Source of the DNA: Myxococcales bacterium
GTDB taxonomy: Bacteria > Myxococcota_A > UBA9160 > UBA4427
DNA length: 64,000 bases
Assembly (NCBI GenBank): GCA_012960035.1
Contig: DUBZ01000124.1
Coordinates: forward strand, 144,591-208,590
Direction of reading: 5' to 3'
A program made the translations under genes and the position numbers. The notes beneath the pieces were generated by a model, which saw only the letters and a program-made list of their open reading frames with translations, did not search any database and had not been told where the DNA came from. This document shows, in pieces, positions 9,194 through 17,733 of the stretch; the first letter of the stretch is position 1; each line of letters opens with the position of its first letter.

Positions 9194-10021
9194 CTAGCCC
9201 AGTGCCTCGTTGAGGTGTTCGAGATGGACAGGCGCACTCGCGACGAGCAGCGTTTCGGATGGCCCCTGCATGTCGACCGGGAATTCCGCCCCGCCGGCCG
9301 CTTGCACCCACGCCCCGCCTTCTCGCGAGATCAAGACGCCAACCCGGCCGCGAATGCTAATGCCGAGCGGCCCCGGTGCTTTGCGCACGCCGGCGCACAC
9401 ACCGTTTAGGAGCGGCGCCACGCTCACCGCGCCACCGCAGGCAGGAATGACTTCGTAGTCACGCTGCCGTAAGGCCTCAGAAACTTCTTCGGGCATCCCG
9501 TGAGAGACCAAGATGCGATTGCCGTCCGGGGTCGCTTGAACGGCTCGGCGCGATCGGCCCGCGACCGTCGCGTAAGCGCCTTGTCCCGATGTGGCGTCAA
9601 ACGTCACCCCTTCGCGCGGAAGTGCGACCAGCGAAGCCCGGTAGATCTCGCTCACCGCGAGCCCGACGATCACCGCGTACGGGCCGCTCGCTTCAAGGTA
9701 AGAGTGAAGTGTGCCGTCGATCGGGTCGATCACGACTTGTGCACGCGAACCCTTCGGGAACGCGGCGACTGTCTCGGTGTCTTCCTCAGCCGCGAGGCAG
9801 ACGTCCGGGAACTGCTCGAGCAACGCCTTCAACACGATCTCTTGGGTGTCGGCGTCCGCGATCGTCATGGCTTGCTTGACGGCCGTCGACTCTTCGAGCT
9901 TCGGAGCGTTCTGGACGCGACCTTCGAGACTGCGCGCTAACGCGCCAGCGGACGCGACCGCGGGACGCATCGCCTCGACAAACCGATCCACCCAATGCCC
10001 GTCGGCCAACTCAGTCGACAT
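9194..10021 (-). CDS. Inositol monophosphatase-like protein with a degenerate second metal motif
   Basis: A 275-residue member of the IMPase/FBPase fold. The first metal site is present as AAEEDTE (about 75-81), followed by the signature DPIDGT (about 97-102). The second family motif, normally W-D-x-A-[AS]-G near the C-terminus, reads GPLGISIRGRVGVLISREGG and lacks the Trp-Asp pair that supplies a metal ligand. A canonical inositol phosphatase reaction is therefore uncertain; it could be an atypical sugar or nucleotide phosphatase. It follows nrdJ by 236 bp on the same strand. Compare the intact paralogue at 15241. Confidence 0.75.
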   Translation of the reverse strand: MSTELADGHWVDRFVEAMRPAVASAGALARSLEGRVQNAPKLEESTAVKQAMTIADADTQEIVLKALLEQFPDVCLAAEEDTETVAAFPKGSRAQVVIDPIDGTLHSYLEASGPYAVIVGLAVSEIYRASLVALPREGVTFDATSGQGAYATVAGRSRRAVQATPDGNRILVSHGMPEEVSEALRQRDYEVIPACGGAVSVAPLLNGVCAGVRKAPGPLGISIRGRVGVLISREGGAWVQAAGGAEFPVDMQGPSETLLVASAPVHLEHLNEALG

Positions 10022-10235
10022 GTTGTTCGCGCACCTAAGGACTCCAGCAATGGCGCTCTCGTCAACGACGAATAAGGCAGGAGCGCGAAAACCCTATGGC
10101 GATCTCTATACCTGATCTCGCTTCGGAATTCCGCGCTCCTTTTGCCTCACCCCCAGTAAACCTGAATTTTCTCGGATCGCGACGGTTTGGCAATTCTCGC
10201 TCGCTTGCCCGGCGGCTCGCGCCGGGCGTGCGGCC

Positions 10236-10261
10236 TAGCAGTCCGCGCGGCGGACTCCTAG
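10236..10261. repeat. CTAG-bounded inverted repeat over the nrdJ stop codon
   Basis: The sequence ctag-ca-gtccgc-gcg-gcggac-tc-ctag forms a 6-bp stem plus outer CTAG arms. The right arm contains the TAG stop of nrdJ (10258-10260). No T-tract follows. Similar structures lie at the Nudix stop (20733-20784) and, as a single arm, at 19046. Confidence 0.5.
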
Positions 10262-13194
10262 CTGCAGCCGCTCGTACTGCCGCAGTTTGGACACTTGTAG
10301 CAAGCGCCGTTGCGAATCATGATCGACCCACAGTCCATGCAGGACGGCGCGTCACTTTGGTTCACAAAACTTGTCGCGGAGGCCAACGCCGAGATCCCTT
10401 CGGAGCCCCCGGCAATTGCGCCCCGCGACGCTTCGGCCGCCTGCGGCGCGATCGCCACGGCGCCTTCAGTCGCGTCGGCATCCGTTTTTTCGAGCTCGCT
10501 AGACAGGTACCGATTGCCGAGATACCGGAACACATAGTCGGTAATCGACTTGGCGATCGGGATGTCTCGGTTGTTGGTAAAGCCCGAAGGCTCGAACCGC
10601 GTGTGGCTGAACTTGTCGACCAGGGTCCGGAGAGGAACGCCATATTGAAGCGCCATGGACGTCATGGTGGCGATCGTGTCCATCAAGCCCGAAACCGTGC
10701 TGCCTTCCTTCGCCATGCGGAGGAAGATCTCACCCGGCATCCCGTCTTCATACATGCCGACGGTGAGGTAGCCCTCGTGACCCGCGATCGAGAACTTGTG
10801 GGTCACCGCCGCTCGCTCGTCGGGTAACTTGTTGCGGTGCGGCCCTGAGGCCACCATCGTCGCACCAATCGCGGACGTAATCGGCGTAACGTTGTCTTTT
10901 TCGTCACGACTCGTATTGAGGGGCTGCGTTCGCTTGCTGCCGTCGCGGTATACCGCGAGCGCCTTCAAACCAAGCTTCCAACCCTCAACATATGCCGCCA
11001 CCACATCATCGGCGGTTGCATCCTCTGGCAAGTTGACCGTCTTACTGATTGCACCTGAGAGGAAGGGCTGCACCGCCCCCATCATCCTGAGGTGTCCCAT
11101 CCAGTCGATCGAGCGGGTGCCCTTCTGTGCCCGGAACGCACAGTCGAAGACCGGCAGATGCTCATCCTTGAGCGCATCCGCCCCTTCGATCGTCTCATGC
11201 TCGTCGATGTGCGCCAGGATCGATTCGACATCTTCCGCCGAGTAGCCAAGGCCGATCAACGCCATGGACACCGTGTGATTCACGATCTTGAGGAAACCAC
11301 CCCCCACCAGCTTCTTGTACTTCACCAGTGCGATGTCGGGTTCAACGCCCGTCGTGTCGCAATCCATCATGAAGGCAATGGTGCCCGTCGGTGCGAGGAC
11401 GCTGATCTGGCCGTTGCGGTAGCCCGCTTCTTCGCCACGTGCGAGCGCTTCGCTCCAGCTCTCGACCGATGCCTGATAGAGATCGTCTGAGATTCCCGCC
11501 TTCGGAATTTCAGTCGAAGCGTCCTTGTGCATTCCGATCACTTCAAGGAACGGCACCTTGTTTTCCGGGTAGTGCTCGAAGGGGCCAATCGCGGCCGCGA
11601 TCTCGGCGCTTGTCGTATACGCCTGCCCACTCATAAGAGAAGTAATCGCTGCGGCGACGTTGCGGCCCTGGTCGCTGTCGTAGGGCAGCCCCGAAGACAT
11701 CAAGAGCGCGCCCAGGTTCGCGTACCCCAAGCCGAGGGGACGATAGAGGTGGCTGTTCTTTTCGATCAACGACGTCGGGTAGTCGGCGGGATCGACGATG
11801 ATTTCCATCGCCGTGATCGTCGTCGACACGCCTGCGCGGAAATCCTCGACCTCAAAGTTGCCGTCGTCATCGATGAAGGCCATGAGGTTCAGACTCGCGA
11901 GGTTGCAAGCCGTGTCGTCGAGGAACATGTACTCGGAGCACGGGTTGCTCGAGTTGATGCGCCCCGACACCTTGACCGGATTCCACTTGTTGATCGTGGT
12001 GTCGTACTGCACGCCCGGGTCGCCACAGATGTGAGTGGCTTCGCCCATGGCGTTGAGGATGTCCATCGCCCTGTGGTCTTCGACCGGGTCGCCCGTCTTC
12101 ACCGCCTTGGTTTCGTAGCGGCCATCTCGCTCGGCGGCCTGCATGAAGCTGTCGGTCACGCGAACCGAGTGGTTCGCATTCTGAAAGAACACCGAGTCGT
12201 AAGCGCCGCCGGGGACGTTGAAGCCGCCTTCGTAGCCCGCGTCGATCAACGACCACGCCTTCTGTTCTTCAGAAGACTTCGAATGGATGAAGTCGAGAAT
12301 GTCGGGATGATCGACGTTGAGGATCACCATCTTCGCCGCACGACGGGTTTTGCCGCCGCTCTTGATCACGCCTGCGAAGGAATCGAAGCCCCGCATGAAC
12401 GAAACCGGGCCCGAGGCCACACCGCCGCCCTTGAGCGTTTCTCGTGAAGAACGGATCTTGGAGAGGTTGCTGCCTGCGCCAGAGCCACCCTTGAAGAGCA
12501 TCGCTTCGGTTTTGGCGAGATCCATGATCGATTCCATGGTGTCGTCAACCGAATTAATGAAGCACGCGCTCGCCTGCTGGGGCGTTCCGTCAACGCCGAG
12601 GTTGAACCAAACGGGGCTGTTGAACGCGACCTTCTGATTCACGAGCAGATAGGTCAGCTCGTCCGCAAAGGCCTGGGCGTCGTCCTGGGTTTCGAAGTAG
12701 TCGTACTTGCTGCCCCATTCGCGAATCTTGCCGACAACCCGGCCGATCAATTGTTTGACGCTGGTTTCACGTTCCGCGGTATTGAGATGGCCGCGGAAGT
12801 ACTTCGACACCACGACGTTGGTTGCGAGCTGTGACCATGTCGCGGGGATCTCGACGTCGTTCTGCTCAAAGACGGACTCGCCGCTTTCGTTCGAGATCTT
12901 GGCGGAACGAATTTCCCAGTCGACGGAGTCGAAAGGATCTTCACCTAGACGTGTGAAGTGACGTGTCACGGTGATGCCATGCTTTGCACCCGCGCGAACC
13001 ACTTGTTTCGATTCGACTACGCTCAAGCCGCCTTTGCCCTTGCTCGATGTTTTCTTCTTGGCTTTGTGATTGGCTTTGTGATCGGCTTTGTGATCGGCTT
13101 TGTGATTGGCTTTGTGATCGGCTTTGTGATCGGCTTGGCCCTTGGCCTTCGTGCTTGCGCGCTTGCCACGTCGTTCGCCCACGGTGTTACTCAT
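10258..13194 (-). CDS. nrdJ: Adenosylcobalamin-dependent (class II) ribonucleoside-diphosphate reductase
   Basis: Reduces ribonucleotides to deoxyribonucleotides with a B12-generated thiyl radical, in the cytoplasm and independent of oxygen. The 978-residue protein has an unusual Lys/His-rich N-terminus (about 1-50), then the RNR barrel with FNSPVWFNLG, QASACFINSVDD (redox Cys near 209), GGSGAGSNLSKIRSS, SGGKTRRAAKM, and the radical motif NPCSEYMFLDDTACNLASLNL (Cys near 418). The C-terminus has a Zn-ribbon-like CMDCG...CYKCPNCGSTSGC that probably acts as the swinging redox tail. A strong promoter with paired inverted repeats lies about 860 bp upstream. The gene is the likely main dNTP source. 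Confidence 0.96.
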   Translation of the reverse strand: MSNTVGERRGKRASTKAKGQADHKADHKANHKADHKADHKANHKAKKKTSSKGKGGLSVVESKQVVRAGAKHGITVTRHFTRLGEDPFDSVDWEIRSAKISNESGESVFEQNDVEIPATWSQLATNVVVSKYFRGHLNTAERETSVKQLIGRVVGKIREWGSKYDYFETQDDAQAFADELTYLLVNQKVAFNSPVWFNLGVDGTPQQASACFINSVDDTMESIMDLAKTEAMLFKGGSGAGSNLSKIRSSRETLKGGGVASGPVSFMRGFDSFAGVIKSGGKTRRAAKMVILNVDHPDILDFIHSKSSEEQKAWSLIDAGYEGGFNVPGGAYDSVFFQNANHSVRVTDSFMQAAERDGRYETKAVKTGDPVEDHRAMDILNAMGEATHICGDPGVQYDTTINKWNPVKVSGRINSSNPCSEYMFLDDTACNLASLNLMAFIDDDGNFEVEDFRAGVSTTITAMEIIVDPADYPTSLIEKNSHLYRPLGLGYANLGALLMSSGLPYDSDQGRNVAAAITSLMSGQAYTTSAEIAAAIGPFEHYPENKVPFLEVIGMHKDASTEIPKAGISDDLYQASVESWSEALARGEEAGYRNGQISVLAPTGTIAFMMDCDTTGVEPDIALVKYKKLVGGGFLKIVNHTVSMALIGLGYSAEDVESILAHIDEHETIEGADALKDEHLPVFDCAFRAQKGTRSIDWMGHLRMMGAVQPFLSGAISKTVNLPEDATADDVVAAYVEGWKLGLKALAVYRDGSKRTQPLNTSRDEKDNVTPITSAIGATMVASGPHRNKLPDERAAVTHKFSIAGHEGYLTVGMYEDGMPGEIFLRMAKEGSTVSGLMDTIATMTSMALQYGVPLRTLVDKFSHTRFEPSGFTNNRDIPIAKSITDYVFRYLGNRYLSSELEKTDADATEGAVAIAPQAAEASRGAIAGGSEGISALASATSFVNQSDAPSCMDCGSIMIRNGACYKCPNCGSTSGCS
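13060..13131. repeat. 12-bp tandem repeat inside nrdJ, six copies
   Basis: The unit ggctttgtgat[tc] occurs six times in a row. On the minus strand it encodes alternating Asp-His-Lys-Ala and Asn-His-Lys-Ala blocks (KADHKANHKADHK) in the N-terminal extension of the reductase. The period is a multiple of three, so copy-number change would keep the frame. Confidence 0.95.
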
Positions 13195-14062
13195 ATTCCC
13201 TACCCCCAGAGTTAGGTCGATTGGTTTTGTGCTTTCGTTTTCGTACGCGCAACGACGCTGACTTCGTTGCTCAAAAAATTTGTCGTATCCGTTCCTCTTG
13301 TCCGGACAGTTGAGAGTAACGCGGTGTCGTTCCGAATCTCATGGCATTGCGTTCTTTTTCGAACTTGTTTTCGCGATGTGATTGAACCTCGGTTCTACTT
13401 TCGAGTTTCCGATTCCTAGTCTTTGATCGCTTTGCATTTTTGCGATGCGATCCTTCGGTCCGACTCGGTTGTTGGTTCAACATTCATTGCGTCACTCGGT
13501 CATTCGCCGACTCTCTCCGTTCGGCTTCGAGGCCAGCTGCGAGCACGAATCAAAACGTTGTTACTGATTTTCTCGCCGAATTCGGCGGCGCAAAAACCAA
13601 TCGCCGACCCCAGCATCGGAATCGACGGACGTCTCACTCTATTTGAATACTTCCTTTTGACTGGTGGGTCGGCGGCGATTTGATGAAGTGCGGATGACGC
13701 GCTTGCAAGTTGTTCGTGTTGGGACCGACGCGCACAGTTGCGACTTGGCGCGCGGCGGTGAGTCCATCTCTGTCCATTAAACGGGGGCATCGATCCAGCT
13801 TGAACATCCGGGCTTTGGACCGCCTCGGGGTCTTGGTCATGGTCTGGCGCTTAGCCTTGATCTTGATCGCGACGCTCCTTGGACCGCCGCGTGAAAGTTT
13901 ACGGTGATGAGAAGGACGCCAGCTCTACCCATTAAGGTTGCCCTGACGTCCCCGAGAAAGAGCAGAGTCCTCCGTCCCTATCTCAAGCTCGAGTCCCTCC
14001 CCGCAACCACTCGGTTGCGACCCCCCCAGGCTACAGGAGAGACCTCACATCCCCGTCTTAGA
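13195..14062 (-). other. Long non-coding leader upstream of nrdJ
   Basis: About 870 bp separate the promoter at 14063-14091 from the nrdJ start, with no recognisable gene on either strand. Two hairpins can be drawn: cgcaacc-actc-ggttgcg (14002-14019) and a ggacg/cgtcc stem (13914-13951) enclosing ggttgccc. I found no B12 box, tmRNA, RNase P, SRP or 6S RNA signature. It may be a structured 5' leader, an unrecognised small RNA followed by a second promoter, or simply spacer. Confidence 0.4.
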
Positions 14063-14091
14063 TTTGTAAGGCTATGACCGCTGGGCGTCAA
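14063..14091 (-). promoter_or_regulatory. Sigma-70 promoter directed toward nrdJ
   Basis: On the minus strand TTGACG (14086-14091) is followed by exactly 17 bp and TACAAA (14063-14068). A run of eight A:T pairs lies immediately upstream like an UP element. Expected transcription start is near 14056. Confidence 0.55.
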
Positions 14092-14100
14092 CAAAAAAAA

Positions 14101-14145
14101 CCACAAAATGTGGGGGTCGCATCGCGATTAAACCACAACGTGTTG
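14101..14145. promoter_or_regulatory. Tandem inverted-repeat operator upstream of the nrdJ promoter
   Basis: Two copies of CCACA-N3-TGT[GT]G: ccaca-aaa-tgtgg (14101-14113, perfect) and ccaca-acg-tgttg (14133-14145, one mismatch). Their centres are 32 bp apart, three DNA turns. The proximal copy ends 9 bp before the -35 box. Tandem sites at 31-32 bp are typical of NrdR boxes in ribonucleotide reductase promoters, but the half-site spacing differs from the published NrdR consensus, so the regulator is not assigned. Confidence 0.5.
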
Positions 14146-14438
14146 AGTTTCAATGCTTTGGCGCGACAAGAAATTTTGCCTCTCTCCGCGACTCAGCAGC
14201 GTACTCGCAACTAGCATCCAGAGAGGGTCGATTTCAAAACAGAATTCGTCTAGAACCCGAGCACATGTGTGCGCAGACGGGTGCCCTTCGATGCAGCCGT
14301 GCGAGCGATTCCCGCTGGCGATCGTGGATCACCACGGAGGGCAGAGGATCCGAGCGATCTCCGCGCCAGACAATTGAGCCCTCGCGCGAGCGACGGCGAG
14401 CCTGTGCATGTAAGTGGGGAGAACTCGGCTGCCTGCGC

Positions 14439-15122
14439 TTACTCGGGCAGACCCGTGAACCGCACCCCAACACCCTCGGGCAGCTTGTGTCGGATATTGA
14501 TCCCGATCATGAGGGCCGTCATTTCTTCGACGATCTTGGCGTTGGACAACAAGCCGCCGTTGATGCCGCGCAGCCCGGGGATCAAGCCGCAAAGCCCCAT
14601 CACCGTCTCGCGTGCTTTTTTCTTGCCGGACACCACGATGTCGCAGTCCACTTCGTTTTCGAGGTCCCGCAGGCGGTGGGCCGAAACGTTCTGAAAAGCG
14701 CTCACAACTTCGACGCCGTCGGGCACGAGCGATGCCACCATCTCAGCACACGACCCCTGCCAAATGCCCAGCGTGCGCACCGCGCCGTCTCCGACCGCGG
14801 TCGCGAGTGGAACCGCCATCGACACCAGGATCTGTCCCTCGCGGAGTGACGTCTTGATGCCCTTCACCGTGCCCGCGGTGTGTTCGAACGGGACGGAAAT
14901 GATCACGACACCCGCCTGGGCGGTGGCCTCTTCGTTGCCGCAGCCCGAAACCCTTGCCCCGGGCACCGTTGCGGCGACTTCCTCGGCGGCGGTCACCGCG
15001 CGCTCGGCTTTGCGCGAGCCGATGATGACGGTGCGACCCGCCTTGGCGAAACGGAATGCGAGGCCGAGGCCTTGGTCCCCGGTCCCACCCAAAATTGCGA
15101 TTGCGTCGTTTTGTTCAGTCAT
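14439..15122 (-). CDS. npdG: NADPH:F420 oxidoreductase-like protein (NpdG family)
   Basis: Members of this family move hydride between NADP(H) and coenzyme F420. The 227-residue protein is a single Rossmann fold with the family-specific N-terminus AILGGTGDQGLGLAFRFAKAG and then GSRKAERA, where Ser-Arg contacts the NADPH 2'-phosphate. Further conserved parts are VVIISVPFEHTAG and VVSAFQNVSA. ATG at 15122 gives a start matching the family; the open frame extends further without support. It is divergent from the hisN-like gene (118 bp gap). If the assignment holds, the organism should make or acquire F420. No F420 biosynthesis gene is in the window, so a non-F420 relative remains possible. Confidence 0.75.
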   Translation of the reverse strand: MTEQNDAIAILGGTGDQGLGLAFRFAKAGRTVIIGSRKAERAVTAAEEVAATVPGARVSGCGNEEATAQAGVVIISVPFEHTAGTVKGIKTSLREGQILVSMAVPLATAVGDGAVRTLGIWQGSCAEMVASLVPDGVEVVSAFQNVSAHRLRDLENEVDCDIVVSGKKKARETVMGLCGLIPGLRGINGGLLSNAKIVEEMTALMIGINIRHKLPEGVGVRFTGLPE

Positions 15123-15240
15123 GGGCGCGCAGACTAGCTTGCTCGTTGCGCGCTTGCTGCCACCGCGACACTCGTATTTCGTCGACCCCGCAGAACCGGG
15201 TTCCGAGGCACGACTGCCGGCTCGTGTTAGACTACGCCGC

Positions 15241-16002
15241 GTGAACCCCCAAACCCTCCAGAAAGCGGCCCTCACGGCCTGCCGCGCGAGTGACGCTGCG
15301 CGCAAAGAAATCTTGCCTCGCTTCCGGAGCGTCTCCGTTGAGCACAAGGCCGACGGTTCGCCAGTGACCGAAGCCGACCTCGCCGCCGAAAAGGCGATGC
15401 GCGAAGTCCTGCGCACGGATTTTCCGGAGTTCGGAATCTTGGGGGAAGAGTTCGGCGTGGAAGGCTCGGGGAGCGTGCAGTGGATCATCGACCCCATTGA
15501 TGGGACGATCGCCTTTTCCCGAGGCATCCCCCTCTACTCAACCATCATCGCCTTGGTAGAAGACGGTGAGCCCGTCCTCGGTCTGATCGACCTGCCCGCC
15601 CTGGACGAGCGAATCCTCGGCTGGAAAGGCGGAGGCTGCAGGCGCAACGACAAACCGATCCAGGTTTCGAGCGAAAGCAAGCTTGAGCGCGCCGTGATCT
15701 CGCACGGCGACCCATACTGCTTTGACAACGCCGGAGAACGGGACGCTTTTTCGCGAATGGCGCGGGAAATTCCGATGCTCCGGGGTTATACAGATGCCTT
15801 CGGCCACGCCCAGGTTCTCGCCGGGGGCGTCGACGCCATGGTGGACATGGACTGCAACCCTTGGGACGTGGCCGCCACTCAAATACTCATTCCTGAAGCG
15901 GGCGGACGCTGTGTCACCCGCGAACGACCAGGCGACAAAATCGACCTGGTATTCGGCAGCCCAGCGCTCGTCGACCAACTAACGGACTACCTGAAAAAAT
16001 GA
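15241..16002 (+). CDS. Inositol monophosphatase/histidinol-phosphatase family protein (HisN-like)
   Basis: A 253-residue metal-dependent phosphatase with all family motifs: EADLAAEKAM, the metal Glu in ILGEEFG, DPIDGTIAFSRGIP and the C-terminal NPWDVAATQILIPEAGG, with the Trp-Asp pair intact. The segment after DGT (IAFSRGIPLYSTIIAL) is closer to HisN-type histidinol-phosphatases than to SuhB, so dephosphorylation of histidinol phosphate is a reasonable guess. The GTG start at 15241 fits the family N-terminus. The stop overlaps the next start (ATGA, 15999-16002), giving translational coupling with the acyl-CoA dehydrogenase, an odd metabolic pairing. Confidence 0.8.
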   Translation: MNPQTLQKAALTACRASDAARKEILPRFRSVSVEHKADGSPVTEADLAAEKAMREVLRTDFPEFGILGEEFGVEGSGSVQWIIDPIDGTIAFSRGIPLYSTIIALVEDGEPVLGLIDLPALDERILGWKGGGCRRNDKPIQVSSESKLERAVISHGDPYCFDNAGERDAFSRMAREIPMLRGYTDAFGHAQVLAGGVDAMVDMDCNPWDVAATQILIPEAGGRCVTRERPGDKIDLVFGSPALVDQLTDYLKK

Positions 16003-17663
16003 CCGAAATCTCCGCTACCGCTCAACCCACCCTCGACGAAGCCAAGCAGCTGGTCGCCGCCATGACGACCCTGCTCGAAGAAGCCGTCGGCCGCGCCCGT
16101 GAAATCACCGAGCGCGGCAAGACGATCGACGACAACCAGGTGCTGACGTCCCGCATCTCGTATGCATCGACCGAGACGATTGCCGCGCACCAGGTTCTTG
16201 TGGACTTCGACGAACTCGCTGCGGCGGGCAAGGCAACACCCGAGTACGAACGCCTCGCGGTTGCCGCAGTCGGAGAACTCGCGAATCCCTTTTACGCACG
16301 CCTCGGTGCTGCTGCGGTTGACCTCGGTCTCGACGACGCTGCGCTTGATGCGCTCTATCCCGTTAGCGCCCGTGCTATCGCACGCCGGGCTTCGAGCCAG
16401 TCGGTGATGCGCAACATTGGCCGAACGGTTTGCGAAACCAAGGGCTCAAACGACCTGCCCATCGACGAACTTCACGAACAAGTGCGAGGCCAGGTGCGTG
16501 AGTTTGCGGCGAACGAAGTGATGCCGCGCGCAGAGCACATCCACCGCACCGACGATCTCGTGCCCGAGGAATTGATCGACGGCATGGCGGAACTCGGCTT
16601 CTTTGGTCTTTCGATCCCCGAAGAATACGGCGGCATCGAGATGGGCAATCTCGCGATGATCCTGACCACCGAAGAACTCTCCCGTGCCTCATTGGCGGGC
16701 GCCGGTTCGCTAATCACCCGCCCGGAGATTCTCGCCAAGGCGTTGCTCGGCGGCGGGACCGCCGAACAGAAGAGCCACTGGCTTCCCCAGCTCGCGTCGG
16801 GGGAGACGATGGTCGGCATCTCGGTCACCGAGCCCGACTACGGCAGCGACGTGGCCTCGATCAAGTGCCGCGCAGACAAGGGCACGGTCGACGGCGTAGA
16901 GGGCTGGCTCATCAACGGCGCAAAGGCATGGTGCACGTTCGCCGGCCGCGCGAACGTTTTGGCACTCCTCGCCCGAACGGATCCGGACATTTCGAAGGGC
17001 CAGAAGGGGCTGTCACTGTTTATCGTGCCCAAGGAGTCGAGCCGCGACCACGAATTCGACTTCGTGCAGCCCGGCGGTGGGCGCCTTTCCGGCAAGGCCG
17101 ACGCGACACCCGGCTACCGCGGCATGCACTCCTACACGGTGATGCTCGAGAACTACTTCGTTCCCATTGAAAACATCGTGGGGGGCGAAGAGGGTCTCGG
17201 ACGCGGCTTCTACCTGCAGATGGCTGGCTTCGCAGCAGGTCGCTTGCAGACCGCGGGCCGCGCATGCGGAGTCGGACAAGGCGCGCTTGAGGAAACCGCG
17301 AAGTACGTCGTCGACCGCAGTCAGTTCAATCAACCCATCTCCGAGTTTCAGCTGACCCAGTTCAACTTGGGCCGCATGGCGGCGAAGATCGCAGGGGCAC
17401 GGGCTATCACGTACGCGGCAGCTCGCGCTTATGACGTAGATCCGCGCGGTGCGTCGACCTTGGCTTCCCAGGCGAAGCTTCTGGCTTGCGACGTGGCCGT
17501 CGACGTGACTCGCGAAGGCCAGGTGCTTCACGGCGGTTGGGGTTACGCCGAGGAATACCCGATCAGCCGCTACACGGTCGACGCGACCGTGCTCCCAATC
17601 TTCGAGGGCGTGAAGCCAATCCTCGAACTCAAGGTGATTGGGCGCGCGATTCTCGCGGGATAA
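15999..17663 (+). CDS. mcd: Long-form acyl-CoA dehydrogenase, methylsuccinyl-CoA dehydrogenase-like
   Basis: A 554-residue flavoprotein that would oxidise an acyl-CoA and hand electrons to ETF. The classical dehydrogenase core occupies about 160-550: FGLSIPEEYGG, VTEPDYGSD (FAD/substrate loop), and C-terminal LHGGWGYAEEYPISR with the usual ISRYTVDA. The first 150 residues are an extra helical domain. That domain, plus GSLITRPEI, the run ending PGYRGMHSY and the AGRLQTAGRACGVGQ helix, resembles (2S)-methylsuccinyl-CoA dehydrogenase of the ethylmalonyl-CoA pathway. A general long-chain dehydrogenase is the alternative. It is translationally coupled to the upstream phosphatase, and a hairpin follows the stop. 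Confidence 0.75.
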   Translation: MTEISATAQPTLDEAKQLVAAMTTLLEEAVGRAREITERGKTIDDNQVLTSRISYASTETIAAHQVLVDFDELAAAGKATPEYERLAVAAVGELANPFYARLGAAAVDLGLDDAALDALYPVSARAIARRASSQSVMRNIGRTVCETKGSNDLPIDELHEQVRGQVREFAANEVMPRAEHIHRTDDLVPEELIDGMAELGFFGLSIPEEYGGIEMGNLAMILTTEELSRASLAGAGSLITRPEILAKALLGGGTAEQKSHWLPQLASGETMVGISVTEPDYGSDVASIKCRADKGTVDGVEGWLINGAKAWCTFAGRANVLALLARTDPDISKGQKGLSLFIVPKESSRDHEFDFVQPGGGRLSGKADATPGYRGMHSYTVMLENYFVPIENIVGGEEGLGRGFYLQMAGFAAGRLQTAGRACGVGQGALEETAKYVVDRSQFNQPISEFQLTQFNLGRMAAKIAGARAITYAAARAYDVDPRGASTLASQAKLLACDVAVDVTREGQVLHGGWGYAEEYPISRYTVDATVLPIFEGVKPILELKVIGRAILAG

Positions 17664-17674
17664 GAGAACCAAAC

Positions 17675-17711
17675 CCGAAGCCGGACGCCGGCGCTTCGCG
17701 TCCGGCTTCGG
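17675..17711. terminator. Hairpin between convergent acyl-CoA dehydrogenase and apeB genes
   Basis: ccgaagccggacg (17675-17687) and cgtccggcttcgg (17699-17711) form a perfect 13-bp stem with an 11-nt loop. There is no T-tract on either side. Its place between convergent stops suggests bidirectional transcription stop or mRNA protection. Confidence 0.65.
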
Positions 17712-17733
17712 CTCGGTACTTCGAACCCGCGCG

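Noticed and set aside
10096..10827. Plus-strand frame of 243 codons antisense to nrdJ
   Set aside because: It is the GC-rich shadow of the conserved nrdJ C-terminus and its product resembles nothing.
13195..14062. Cobalamin riboswitch upstream of nrdJ
   Set aside because: I searched both strands by eye for the B12 box and the GCCACTG core and found neither.
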